This document shows, piece after piece, positions 1 to 6,799 of a stretch of DNA of 8,767 nucleotides. Origin of the DNA: an uncultured Alphaproteobacteria bacterium (GTDB lineage: Bacteria > Pseudomonadota > Alphaproteobacteria > Micropepsales > Micropepsaceae); the NCBI GenBank assembly GCA_903922545.1, contig CAIXUE010000141.1, forward strand, positions 1 through 8,767, written 5' to 3'. Under the pieces are notes generated by a model. That model saw only the letters and a list, made by a program, of their open reading frames with translations, was not told the origin of the DNA and did not search any database. How positions within the stretch are numbered: the first letter of the stretch is position 1; each line of letters starts with the position of its first letter. The translations under genes and the position numbers were made by a program.

Positions 1-688
1 CGCTGCCGGCGCCGACCCGGCTATATTCGCCGATCTCGATATTGCCCAGCACCTTGGCGCCCAGCGAGATCAGCACGCCGCGCCGGATCTTGGGATGGCG
101 GTCGCCGCTTTCCTTGCCGGTGCCGCCCAGGGTGACATCCTGCATGATGGAGACATCGTCTTCCACCACCGAGGTCTCACCGATCACCACGCCGGTGGCG
201 TGATCGATCATGATGCCGCGGCCCATCGTGGCGGCGGGATGAACGTCCACCGCAAAAAGCTGCGAAATGCGGCTCTGGAAAAACAGCGCCATCGCCTTGC
301 GGTCCTGCCGCCACAGCCAATGGGCGATCCGGTAGCATTCAAGCGCATGGAAGCCCTTGTAGAAAAGAAACGCCTCGACGAAGGAATGGCAGGCGGGATC
401 GCGGTCCAGCACCGCCGACAGATCGGCCCGCATCGCGGCGCCGATTTCCGGATCGGCGGCAATCGCCTCTTCAAAGGTTTCGCGCACCGCCAGCGGGCTC
501 AGATCTTCGCCGCCCAGCTTTTTGGCCATGTGATAGCTGAGGGCGTGTTCCAGCCGGTCATGCTTGAGCACGGTGGCATGGACAAAACCGGCCAGCGCCG
601 GTTCGCGCTCGGCCATGGCTTCGGCTTCGGCGCGCAGCCGTTCCCAGACGGGATCGCAGCTCGCCAGTTTTTCGCGGGGGGTGGCCAT
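1..688 (-). CDS. cysE: Serine O-acetyltransferase CysE (3' end cut by window edge)
   Basis: Cytosolic enzyme that transfers acetyl from acetyl-CoA to L-serine, giving O-acetylserine, the first step of cysteine synthesis. 229 residues are visible; about 40 C-terminal residues of a typical CysE lie beyond position 1. The helical N-terminal domain covers roughly residues 1-140 and includes the RDPACHSF stretch (96-103), with the serine-binding Asp and the Cys/His seen in the family. The left-handed beta-helix hexapeptide domain follows, with DVHPAA (148-153), the catalytic DH pair at 162-163, GVVIGET (166-172), and GGTGKESGDRHPKI (188-201). The ATG at 686-688 is preceded by GAGGAA (696-701 on the top strand) at 7 nt, a good ribosome binding site that fixes the start. 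The gene diverges from the nitroreductase gene across 144 nt. Identity is secure; only the missing C-terminus is unseen. Confidence 0.96.
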   Translation of the reverse strand, partial: MATPREKLASCDPVWERLRAEAEAMAEREPALAGFVHATVLKHDRLEHALSYHMAKKLGGEDLSPLAVRETFEEAIAADPEIGAAMRADLSAVLDRDPACHSFVEAFLFYKGFHALECYRIAHWLWRQDRKAMALFFQSRISQLFAVDVHPAATMGRGIMIDHATGVVIGETSVVEDDVSIMQDVTLGGTGKESGDRHPKIRRGVLISLGAKVLGNIEIGEYSRVGAGS

Positions 689-710
689 GTTTTCGTTCCT
701 CAGGATCGAG

Positions 711-740
711 CTTTTACCACAAATCGTTGTAGAATTTCAA
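711..740 (-). promoter_or_regulatory. Candidate cysE promoter
   Basis: On the minus strand, TTGAAA (740-735) is followed after 18 nt by TAAAAG (716-711), with TG in the extended -10 position. This would place the transcript start shortly before the cysE ribosome binding site. The -10 match is partial, so this is a weak prediction. For the opposite direction, TATGAT (756-761, plus strand) could serve as the -10 of the nitroreductase gene, but I see no convincing -35 for it. Confidence 0.3.
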
Positions 741-832
741 AACAGGGATGCAGGCTATGATTTGCCCCCATTCCATTCGTTAAGATGGCCCCAGCCGACC
801 CTGATTCAACCCTTATTTTCCGCCAGGTATCC

Positions 833-1426
833 ATGTCCCATAAAGAAGAAGGCCCCTTCAACCTGCCCGCCCCGGCGGCGCTGTCTCTGCTGCTCAGCCG
901 CCGTTCCGGCTCGGCCAAAGCGATGGGCGAGCCGGGCCCGTCCAAGAAACAACTGGATGCGATTTTGCAGGCCGGCGGCCGCACGCCCGACCACGGCAAG
1001 CTGTTCCCCTGGCGCTTTATCGTTTTCCAGGGCAAGGCGCGGGCGCGCGCCGGCGACATATTGGCGGAGGTGATGGCCGCGCAAGGCGAGCGCGACAAGC
1101 AGGTGGAAGAAGAGCGGGCACGCTTCCTGCGCGCCCCGGTGGTTGTCGCGGTGATTTCCTCCGCCCGCGAACAGCACAAAATCCCCGTATGGGAACAGGA
1201 ATTGTCAGCGGGGGCCGCGTGCGAGAATATTCTCGTCGCCGCCCATGCCCAGGGCTTTGTCGGCAACTGGCTGACGGAATGGTATGCCTATCATCCCATC
1301 GTCAAGGAACGCCTGGGCTTGAAGCCGGGCGAACGGGTGGCGGGGTTCATCTATATCGGCACCTCGACGGCGGAGCTGGAAGAACGGCCCCGGCCGGAGA
1401 TGGAAAAGATCGTCTCCTATTTCTAG
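833..1426 (+). CDS. YdjA-like nitroreductase family protein
   Basis: Predicted FMN-dependent NAD(P)H oxidoreductase of the nitroreductase superfamily, 197 aa, cytosolic; the physiological substrate is unknown. The layout matches the E. coli YdjA type (183 aa). An N-terminal LLLSRRSGSAKAM segment carries the RRS phosphate-binding start of the fold. It is followed by QLDAILQAGGRTPDHGKLFPWRFIVF, cited here as QAGGRTPDHGK plus PWRF. A Glu-rich helix comes next, then APVVVAVIS, the SAGAACENILVAAHAQGFVG core helix, and NWLTEWYA. The C-terminus has GFIYIGT and the RPRPEMEKIVSYF tail. ATG 833 was chosen because homologues begin near here and AGG lies 5 nt upstream; an in-frame ATG at 785 would add 16 unremarkable residues. 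The stop at 1424-1426 overlaps the stop of the small minus-strand ORF. The family call is firm, the reaction is not. Confidence 0.88.
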   Translation: MSHKEEGPFNLPAPAALSLLLSRRSGSAKAMGEPGPSKKQLDAILQAGGRTPDHGKLFPWRFIVFQGKARARAGDILAEVMAAQGERDKQVEEERARFLRAPVVVAVISSAREQHKIPVWEQELSAGAACENILVAAHAQGFVGNWLTEWYAYHPIVKERLGLKPGERVAGFIYIGTSTAELEERPRPEMEKIVSYF

Positions 1427-1503
1427 AAGCCGATAAGGAAGCTGTAGGCGATGAAAGACAGCGCCGCAGCGGCGGGAATTGCAGGCAGATACCAGGAGTT
1501 CAT
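1423..1503 (-). CDS. 26-aa hydrophobic small protein, unknown
   Basis: A short ORF of 26 codons plus stop, with no family that I recognise. The peptide begins MNSWYLPAIPAAAALSF and ends IAYSFLIGF. It has no charged side chains and is nearly all hydrophobic, with an aromatic start (W4, Y5) and two prolines, which suits a single short membrane-inserted helix. GAGGG lies 6 nt before the ATG (1501-1503), a good ribosome binding site that argues for real translation. It lies 103 nt after the queE stop on the same strand and could be read from the queC-queE transcript or its own promoter. The stop is interleaved with the nitroreductase stop. It resembles in size such single-helix accessory subunits as CydX or KdpF, but neither signature is visible. 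Coding status is inferred from the start signal and composition only. Confidence 0.55.
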   Translation of the reverse strand: MNSWYLPAIPAAAALSFIAYSFLIGF

Positions 1504-1529
1504 GTCCGACCCTCGAAATGCGGGACGTT

Positions 1530-1543
1530 GAGATAGCTATCTC
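1530..1543. repeat. Perfect 14-bp palindrome, GAGATAGCTATCTC
   Basis: The 14 bases are their own reverse complement. The site lies between the queE stop and the 26-codon ORF, 26 nt upstream of that ORF's start codon. It could be a dimer-binding operator for the small ORF or, in RNA, a 5-bp hairpin with an AGCT loop. No second copy was noticed in the window. The palindrome is certain; its function is not. Confidence 0.5.
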
Positions 1544-1606
1544 TGGCTGGCGTTCCATGCCGGTCCGCGCGCCTTGGTCATGCCAGCCGCGCATGGCTCC
1601 ATTTCT

Positions 1607-2245
1607 TCAGCGAATTCCCAGCAATTTGTGGGTTTGCAACGACAGGCGCCATTGCGGGTTGGCCATGCAATAGGCCGTGGCGGCGGCGGTATTGGCGGCC
1701 TGGGCTTCATTGTCCATCGGCTGGAGAAAGAAATGGCGGAACCCCTGCCCGGCATATTTCTCCGGCTCGCCCCCCGCCTGCGGAAATACCAGCTTGAGTT
1801 CGTCGCCGCGTTTGAGGCGCTGCGGCGCATCCGCTTTGGGACTGACACAGATCCAGTCAATTCCGGGCGGCGGCTCCAGGGTGCCGTTTGTTTCAATCGC
1901 GATCTCGAAGCCTTTGTCATGCAGCGCCGCAATCAACGCCGCGTCCAGTTGCAGCAACGGTTCGCCGCCAGTGCAGACGACATAAGGCTGGCCGCGCGCT
2001 GCGCGCCCGGGCCATTTTCCCGCTACCATGCTTGCAAGACTTTCGGCATCGGCGAATTTTCCGCCATCCGTGCCATCAGTGCCGACAAAATCGGTATCGC
2101 AGAATTTGCACACCGCCTCTGCGCGGTCCTTCTCAAGACCCGTCCACAGATTGCAGCCGGCAAAACGCAGGAACACGGCGGGCCTGCCGCTCTGCGCGCC
2201 CTCACCCTGCAACGTGTAGAAAATTTCTTTGACGCTGTAAGTCAT
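1607..2245 (-). CDS. queE: 7-carboxy-7-deazaguanine synthase QueE (radical SAM)
   Basis: Converts 6-carboxy-5,6,7,8-tetrahydropterin to 7-carboxy-7-deazaguanine, the ring contraction step towards preQ0 and queuosine; cytosolic, with an S-adenosylmethionine-bound 4Fe-4S cluster. 212 aa. It opens with VKEIFYTLQGEGAQSGRPAVF, of which YTLQGEG (10-16) is the family's substrate-side motif. The cluster cysteines are C31, C46 and C49, a CX14CX2C spacing instead of the usual CX3CX2C; this variant is known for some QueE enzymes. TGGEPLL (92-98) is the SAM-binding GGE motif, followed by IETNGT (117-122), VSPKA (134-138), LKLVF (150-154) and LQPMD (174-178). The start at 2243-2245 gives the canonical MTYSVKEIF beginning and has AGGAA upstream inside the end of queC; a longer upstream reading would overlap queC and is unlikely. 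It follows queC by 2 nt, so the two are almost certainly co-transcribed. Confidence 0.95.
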   Translation of the reverse strand: MTYSVKEIFYTLQGEGAQSGRPAVFLRFAGCNLWTGLEKDRAEAVCKFCDTDFVGTDGTDGGKFADAESLASMVAGKWPGRAARGQPYVVCTGGEPLLQLDAALIAALHDKGFEIAIETNGTLEPPPGIDWICVSPKADAPQRLKRGDELKLVFPQAGGEPEKYAGQGFRHFFLQPMDNEAQAANTAAATAYCMANPQWRLSLQTHKLLGIR

Positions 2246-2247
2246 GC

Positions 2248-2949
2248 TTATTCCTGGTCGCGAAATTTCGCATAACCGTCCGCGCGCAACTTGCAGGACG
2301 GACAAACACCGCAGCCATAACCCCAGTCATGACGGTTGCTGCGATCCCCCTCATAGCAGGTGACGGTTTCCTCCAGCACCAGATCAAGCAGCGCGTTGCC
2401 GCCCAAGGATTCGCCCAGCGCCCAGGTCGCGGCCTTGTCGATCCACATCAATGGCGTATGGATGCGGATATCGCGCGCCAGGCCAAGCGACAAAGCCTTG
2501 GCCGTGGCCTGAATGGTTTCATCGCGGCAATCGGGATAGCCGGAAAAATCCGTTTCGCACATGCCGCCCACCAGATCGTTGATATCGCGGCGATAGCCCA
2601 GTGCTGCGGCTGCGGTAAGGAACATCACATTGCGGCCGGGCACGAAGGTGTTGGGCAGGGCATGCGCGCCCATCTCGATCACCATTTTTTCGGTCAGGGC
2701 GCTACCGCCGATGGCCTTCAGCGTATCCAGCGGCAGCAGGTGATCGGGGCCGAGTTTGGCGGCCCAGGCGGGAAAAGCCGCCTTGATGCCGGCCAACACA
2801 ACGGGCCGCGCCGCCAGTTCGCTGGCATGGCGCTGGCCGTAATCGAAGCCCACAGTTTCGACATGGCCGAAACGCTGCAAGGCCCAGGCCAGGCAGATGG
2901 TGGAATCCTGCCCGCCGGAAAACAGCACCAAGGCTTTTGCGGTCGTCAT
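2248..2949 (-). CDS. queC: 7-cyano-7-deazaguanine (preQ0) synthase QueC
   Basis: ATP-dependent enzyme that turns 7-carboxy-7-deazaguanine plus ammonia into preQ0; cytosolic. 233 aa, normal length for the family. The PP-loop SGGQDST (11-17) binds ATP. FDYGQRH (35-41), VPGRNVMFL (103-111) and [15 protein letters not shown] (128-142) are the conserved blocks around the active site. The zinc site is C198, C213, C216 and C219, in TCYEGDR and YGCGVCPSC. queE begins 2 nt after its stop, so product and substrate enzymes are coupled. queD is not in the window, so at least one more pathway gene must lie elsewhere. The 56 nt between it and the histidine kinase show only a weak AAAGAA ribosome binding site, no clear promoter and no preQ1 riboswitch core, so transcription may start further upstream. 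Confidence 0.97.
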   Translation of the reverse strand: MTTAKALVLFSGGQDSTICLAWALQRFGHVETVGFDYGQRHASELAARPVVLAGIKAAFPAWAAKLGPDHLLPLDTLKAIGGSALTEKMVIEMGAHALPNTFVPGRNVMFLTAAAALGYRRDINDLVGGMCETDFSGYPDCRDETIQATAKALSLGLARDIRIHTPLMWIDKAATWALGESLGGNALLDLVLEETVTCYEGDRSNRHDWGYGCGVCPSCKLRADGYAKFRDQE

Positions 2950-3005
2950 GCCGGGTTCTTTAGAACAAATCCGGCAGCGATGTCAGCTTTTTCGGTAAGC
3001 GCTTT

Positions 3006-4397
3006 TCAGGCGCTCAGCGCGCGCTTTTCACTGCGGGAGGCCGGCAGGCTGACGGTCACGCTGGTGCCGGTGCCTACCGCGCTGACAATGGTGACCGTGC
3101 CGCCATGCAATTCGGTCAGGGCGCGGGCCAGGGAGAGACCCAGCCCGGCGCCCTCGAATTTGCGGGCCAGCGAACCGTCCAGCTGGCGGAATGGTTCCAG
3201 CGCCGCGGCGATGGTTTCCTGCGCCATGCCGATGCCGCTATCCTCGATCACGAAACTGATGCCGCCATCGGCGCCGGCAAAAGCCCTGATCGCGACACGG
3301 CCTTCGTCCGGGGTGAATTTGATGGCGTTGGACAGAAGATTGCCCAGCGCCTGGGCCAAACGGCGTGGGTCCACCAGTACTGCCGGCAGATTGGCGGTCA
3401 TGGTAATGGCGATGGCGCGGTTTTCGCCCGTGGCCGAACGCGCCATGGCAATCGCCTGCTCGGCGATGTCCTGTGGCGCGGTCACGCGCTCCTCAATGGT
3501 AAGCAGCCCGACCTCCAGGCGCGAAACATCCAGCACATCATTGATGAGCGCAAGCAGGAGCTTGCCGGAGGCGTGAATATCGGCGGCATAATCGCGATAG
3601 GCGGGCTGACCATTGACGCCCAAAAGTTCGTCGCGAATGATTTCGGAAAAGCCCAGCACCGCATTGAGAGGGGTCTTGAGTTCATGGCTCATCGCCGCCA
3701 GGAAGGCCGCCTTGGCGCGGTTGGCAAGTTCGGCCTGGCGCAGCGCGGCGCGCAGCGCGCGTTCGGCCTCGAACTTCTCGGTGACGTCTTCCACCGTGCC
3801 TTCGTAGCAAATGAGAACGCCGGACCAGTCGCGCACGGCGCGGGCATTTTCCGAAATCCAGATGCGCTTGCCGGACTGATGATATATTTCGGAAATGAAA
3901 TCGGTGACCAGATCATCAGACTGCATCAAGGCGCGGAATTCGTCGCGTCGTCCGCTATTCACATAAAGCTGCGCCCCGATATCGGTGAGACCCGACATCA
4001 AGTCTTCCGGCGTGCCATAACCATAGATCTGCGCCAGGGCCTGATTGACCGCCAGATAATGACCCTCCGGCGTGGTGCGGAAAATGCCTTCGATCGCATG
4101 TTCGAAAAAGGCGCGATAGCTGGCCTCACCCGCCGTGAGGCGCTTGCGGGTATTGTCATTGACCCGGCCCAGCATCGCCAACACCAGCGACAGCACAGCC
4201 AGGATCACCAGACCGGCGACAAATTCGTCGCCCAGCCCATTGGCCAATCCCAGCCCGATCACCGTGCCAAACGCGAAGACGGCGAGCGACATCGATATTT
4301 TGTGGCCAATGCGTGTTTCGCCATCGGCCGCTTGCACGCCCACGTCTTCGGCTGACAATGACAATCCAGGCGGCAAGCTGGCGCTCCGTCTCTTCAT
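3006..4397 (-). CDS. Membrane-bound PAS sensor histidine kinase (orphan)
   Basis: Predicted inner-membrane two-component sensor kinase, 463 aa. Two hydrophobic segments lie at about residues 33-53 and 58-77, separated by a very short loop, so almost no periplasmic sensor exists. Signal input is more likely via the cytosolic PAS domain (about 94-205; SYRAFFEHAIEGIF, then NQALAQIYGY). A short coiled helix leads to the HisKA domain with the H-box SHELKTPLNAVLGFS; H238 is the phosphorylated residue. The ATPase domain has the N-box LGNLLSNAIKFTPDEG (351-366), DSGIGM (386-391), FRQLDGS (403-409) and the GAGLGLSLA box (416-424). No receiver or Hpt domain and no neighbouring response regulator are seen. 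The H-box resembles alphaproteobacterial PleC/DivJ-type kinases, but that is not proof of role. ATG 4397 has AGAAG nearby; ATG at 4421 (8 residues more) is the alternative. Signal and partner are unknown. Confidence 0.9.
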   Translation of the reverse strand: MKRRSASLPPGLSLSAEDVGVQAADGETRIGHKISMSLAVFAFGTVIGLGLANGLGDEFVAGLVILAVLSLVLAMLGRVNDNTRKRLTAGEASYRAFFEHAIEGIFRTTPEGHYLAVNQALAQIYGYGTPEDLMSGLTDIGAQLYVNSGRRDEFRALMQSDDLVTDFISEIYHQSGKRIWISENARAVRDWSGVLICYEGTVEDVTEKFEAERALRAALRQAELANRAKAAFLAAMSHELKTPLNAVLGFSEIIRDELLGVNGQPAYRDYAADIHASGKLLLALINDVLDVSRLEVGLLTIEERVTAPQDIAEQAIAMARSATGENRAIAITMTANLPAVLVDPRRLAQALGNLLSNAIKFTPDEGRVAIRAFAGADGGISFVIEDSGIGMAQETIAAALEPFRQLDGSLARKFEGAGLGLSLARALTELHGGTVTIVSAVGTGTSVTVSLPASRSEKRALSA

Positions 4398-4708
4398 GTC
4401 TTCTGAGTAAGGTAAAAACATAAATAGCCCGTTGCACTTAGCGCGATGCGGGCGGAACCTGACAACACGCAAAGGCTGTTATGGTCACGAATTGTCAACC
4501 AAGCTTTCCCAGCGCTTAACAGCAGCAGGACGCACGATCTTTTTCTGCCTTCGCGGCGAACAAACTGCCTTTTTTCCATGCAGACCCGCGATTGTCTGAC
4601 GCCGGCCTTTGTGTGAAATTGTACAAATATCCCCGCCAAAATTTTTTGCCGGAAATTCGAAAGCGCCGTCATGCCGATCCTTCATCCCGCCCCGCGGCAG
4701 ACAAACTG
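4398..4708. other. 311-nt divergent intergenic region between kinase and HD gene
   Basis: No family-supported gene was found here. On the minus strand, a perfect TTGACA (4498-4493) and a TTGTCA (4465-4460) are possible -35 elements for the kinase, but neither has a good -10 at 16-18 nt. On the plus strand, TTGTCT (4592-4597) and an AT-rich stretch around 4615-4660 could hold the promoter of the HD-phosphatase-nadQ set. The 8-bp palindrome TTGTACAA lies at 4619-4626. A 12-codon ORF (ATG 4671, peptide MPILHPAPRQTN) ends with TGA at 4707-4709, overlapping the HD start codon as TGATG; it lacks a well-spaced ribosome binding site. Confidence 0.5.
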
Positions 4709-5293
4709 ATGCCCGCGCGCGCCTGGCAACGCATGCTGAGCGGGAGGCGACTGGATTTGCTGGAACCCAGTCCGCTGGACATTGAGATCACGGACATCGC
4801 CCATGGCCTGGCGCGGGTGGCGCGCTGGAACGGGCAGACCAAGGGCGCGCATGCCTTTTCGGTGGCGCAGCATTGCGTGCTGGTCGAGCGTCTGACAGCC
4901 GAACTCAATCCGCGCCTGACGCGGGAGGCCCGCCTGATGGCATTGCTGCATGACGCGCCGGAATATGTTGTCGGAGACCTCATCAGTCCCTTCAAGGCGG
5001 CCATCGGCGTGAATTACAAAGCCCTGGAAAACAAGCTCCAGGCCGCCATTCACCTGCGCTTCGGCCTGCCGGCGCTGGTGCCTGCGACCCTGGCCGCCCT
5101 GTTCAAAAAGGCCGACCGGCTTTCGGCTTTCCATGAGGCCACCCAACTTGCCGGTTTCGCGGAAGCCGAAGCCCGCCGCCTCTTCAGCCCCCCGCCCGTG
5201 CGGCTGAAAACACCCCGGCTGGTGCCGCTGCCGACAGCCGAAGCCCAGGCCCAATTCCTGGAACGATTTCACAGGCTCGCCGCCAAGCTGTGA
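4709..5293 (+). CDS. HD-domain phosphohydrolase, YfbR-like (COG1896 type)
   Basis: Predicted metal-dependent cytosolic phosphohydrolase, 194 aa. YfbR, the characterised relative, is a 5'-nucleotidase on deoxyribonucleoside monophosphates; the substrate here is not known. Metal ligands fit the family order: H48 (in KGAHAFSVAQH), H81-D82 (LLHDAPEYVVGDLISPFK) and D136 (KKADRLSAF). E85, just after the HD pair, matches the catalytic Glu region of YfbR. The N-terminus RAWQRMLSGRRLDLLEPSP, followed by IEITDIAHGLARVARWNGQT, marks the alphaproteobacterial branch as I remember it. ATG 4709 was chosen because conserved sequence starts here; an upstream TTG at 4592 would add 39 residues with no family likeness. 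The phosphatase gene begins within a few bases of its stop, and the NAD regulator follows that, which suggests a job in nucleotide or NAD metabolism. That link is an inference from position only. Confidence 0.87.
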   Translation: MPARAWQRMLSGRRLDLLEPSPLDIEITDIAHGLARVARWNGQTKGAHAFSVAQHCVLVERLTAELNPRLTREARLMALLHDAPEYVVGDLISPFKAAIGVNYKALENKLQAAIHLRFGLPALVPATLAALFKKADRLSAFHEATQLAGFAEAEARRLFSPPPVRLKTPRLVPLPTAEAQAQFLERFHRLAAKL

Positions 5294-5304
5294 TAGATAG
5301 CCAA

Positions 5305-5817
5305 ATGCCCCGTATTCTGGTGACACCCCTGTCGGCCCTGGAAGACGCGATTGAGAGCCATCGCCCCTCTCACATTGTTACCTTGCTGTCGCCCGAGCAT
5401 ATGATCGCGACGCCCGCAGGCTTTGCCGCGGAAAATCATCTCAAGCTGGGGGTCAACGACATTGCCGATCCCGCTGCCGGCGACCATCCGCCAAGCCGCG
5501 TCCACATGGACCAGCTGCTGGCTTTCAGCCGGGGCTGGAATGCGCAGCAGCCGCTGCTGATCCATTGCTGGGCAGGCATCAGCCGTTCCATGGCCTGCGC
5601 CTATGCCGTGCTGTGTGACCGCGCCGGGCCCGGCCGCGAAGTCGAAATGGCGCTGACGATCCGCCGGGCCGCCAGCCATGCCAATCCCAATTCGCTGCTG
5701 GTGCGCCATGCCGATGCCGCCCTGGAACGCCAGGGGCGCATGCTCGAAGCGCTGAATGCCATGGGACCGCCGCTGCAGGTTGCCGAGGGCATTACGACAG
5801 CCTTGAGGCTGCCATGA
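5305..5817 (+). CDS. Predicted protein tyrosine/dual-specificity phosphatase (COG5350-like)
   Basis: Small cysteine-dependent phosphatase, 170 aa from ATG 5305, cytosolic. The signature loop LLIHCWAGISRS contains CX5R: with this start C88 is the nucleophile and R94 binds phosphate, followed by S95. The VNDIADP segment (residues 50-56) supplies candidate general-acid Asp residues. The tail SHANPNSLLVRHADAALERQGRM contains the PN..L...D..L.R.GR pattern that I recall from the alphaproteobacterial COG5350 family. ATG 5305 gives the usual MPRILVTPLS beginning; a GTG at 5290 overlapping the HD stop (GTGA) would add five residues and cannot be excluded, as neither start has a strong ribosome binding site. 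Its stop overlaps the next start in ATGA, so the three genes look translationally coupled. The true substrate (protein, phosphoinositide-like or nucleotide-derived phosphate) is unknown. Confidence 0.85.
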   Translation: MPRILVTPLSALEDAIESHRPSHIVTLLSPEHMIATPAGFAAENHLKLGVNDIADPAAGDHPPSRVHMDQLLAFSRGWNAQQPLLIHCWAGISRSMACAYAVLCDRAGPGREVEMALTIRRAASHANPNSLLVRHADAALERQGRMLEALNAMGPPLQVAEGITTALRLP

Positions 5818-6755
5818 GCGCCTCTGCCATCAGCATCGGCCTGTCGGCGGCGATTGTATCGGTCGAACAGGAGCGGCCATTGGTGCTGGTGGTGGCGCAT
5901 GACGGCACCGCGGACGCCCTGCCCTTTGGTCCCTTCAATCCCGTGACCCAGCGCACCCTGGAATCGGGTTTGCGCAAATGGGTGGGCGAACAGACACGCT
6001 TCGACCTGGGGTATAGCGAACAGCTTTACACATTCGGTGATCGTGGCCGGCATTCACCGTCGCCCGATGATGGGGCGCGGGTTGTGTCGGTGGGCTATCT
6101 CGCTCTGACGCGGCCCGGTGAGCCCCAGGCGCCGGATACGCGCTGGCGCGGCTGGTATCAATATTTTCCCTGGGAAGACTGGCGCGAAGCGCGGCCCGCT
6201 TTGATTGACGGCGTCATCCTGCCCGCCCTGAAGAAATTCGTGAAGGACGCGCCCAATCCCGCCACCGCCGAGCTGCGCCGCACCCGCATGCGGCTGTGCT
6301 TCGGCGATGGCGGCCTGCCCTGGGACGAGGAAAAAGTATTGGAGCGCTACGAGCTGTTGTACGAGGCGGGCCTGGTGCGCGAAGCATCGCGCGATGCCGG
6401 AAAACAGGCGCGCGAATTGCCCGAACTGGGCAGCACGATGCTCTATGACCATCGCCGCATTCTCGCCACCGCCATCGCCCGGCTGCGCGGCAAAATGAAA
6501 TACCGTCCCGTGGTGTTCGAGTTGATGGCGCCGTCCTTCACTCTGCTGGAATTGCAGCGCACGGTGGAGGCGCTGTCAGGCACGCGGTTGCACAAGCAGA
6601 ATTTCCGCCGCCTGGTGGCCGAACAGGGGCTGGTGGAAGGGACGGGAAAATTCTCCGCCCCCGCAAGGGGCCGTCCCGCCGAACTGTTCCGTTTCCGGCG
6701 CGAAGTCTTGCGCGAACGCCCAGCGCCCGGCGTGCGGCTCTCCTCCCGGCGATAA
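5814..6755 (+). CDS. nadQ: NadQ/NrtR-like transcriptional regulator of NAD synthesis
   Basis: Predicted DNA-binding regulator, 313 aa, of the Nudix-related NrtR type known as the NAD regulator of Alphaproteobacteria (COG4111, NadQ). The N-terminal part (about 1-150) has a Nudix-like fold pattern: LPFGPFNP (36-43), TLESGLRKWVGEQT (48-61), LGYSEQLYTFGDRGR (65-79) and VVSVGYLALTRP (90-101). It lacks the REXXEE catalytic Nudix box, so it should sense a ligand, not hydrolyse one. The C-terminal winged helix (about 235-300) is very NrtR-like: FELMAPSFTLLELQRTVEAL, then KQNFRRLV and GRPAELFRF. ATG 5814 overlaps the phosphatase stop by 4 nt. nadA lies 1.5 kb downstream with a palindrome in front of it, the likely target. 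The family call is good; the name rests on homology and context, and the ligand is not shown. Confidence 0.85.
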   Translation: MSASAISIGLSAAIVSVEQERPLVLVVAHDGTADALPFGPFNPVTQRTLESGLRKWVGEQTRFDLGYSEQLYTFGDRGRHSPSPDDGARVVSVGYLALTRPGEPQAPDTRWRGWYQYFPWEDWREARPALIDGVILPALKKFVKDAPNPATAELRRTRMRLCFGDGGLPWDEEKVLERYELLYEAGLVREASRDAGKQARELPELGSTMLYDHRRILATAIARLRGKMKYRPVVFELMAPSFTLLELQRTVEALSGTRLHKQNFRRLVAEQGLVEGTGKFSAPARGRPAELFRFRREVLRERPAPGVRLSSRR

Positions 6756-6770
6756 TTTTTCAAAGCCCCG

Positions 6771-6799
6771 TTGACTCGCACAGGACCGTCCAGTATTAA
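6771..6799 (+). promoter_or_regulatory. Promoter of the ArsR-SRPBCC operon
   Basis: TTGACT (6771-6776) and TATTAA (6794-6799) are separated by exactly 17 nt, close to the sigma-70 consensus. The expected transcript start is near 6806, about 23 nt before the ATG at 6829. The dyad starting at 6799 covers the end of the -10 and the start site, as expected for repression by the operon's own ArsR protein. Confidence 0.7.

Noticed and set aside
95..760. 221-codon plus-strand frame opposite cysE
   Set aside because: It is the antisense shadow of a clear CysE sequence and shows no recognisable domain.
2950..3005. preQ1 riboswitch in front of queC
   Set aside because: The gap is 56 nt and lacks the hairpin followed by an A-rich tail and the conserved core expected of preQ1 classes.
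2329..4355. Long plus-strand open frames opposite queC and the histidine kinase (over 400 codons each)
   Set aside because: The minus strand encodes complete, motif-rich QueC and kinase proteins over the same bases; the plus-strand translations show no family pattern and arise from GC-rich codon bias.
4619..4626. TTGTACAA palindrome as a regulator site
   Set aside because: Only 8 bp, in an AT-rich tract, with no partner site; expected by chance too often to support a claim.
4592..4708. TTG start adding 39 residues to the HD protein
   Set aside because: The added residues resemble non-coding leader, and family similarity starts at ATG 4709.
5290..5304. GTG start for the phosphatase overlapping the HD stop
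   Set aside because: Kept only as an alternative: the ATG at 5305 gives the conserved family N-terminus and neither site has a strong ribosome binding site.
4709..5817. HD hydrolase plus phosphatase as an anti-phage defence pair
   Set aside because: No nuclease, cyclase, effector or mobile element is nearby, and the genes are tightly joined to a NAD regulator, so a metabolic role is more likely.
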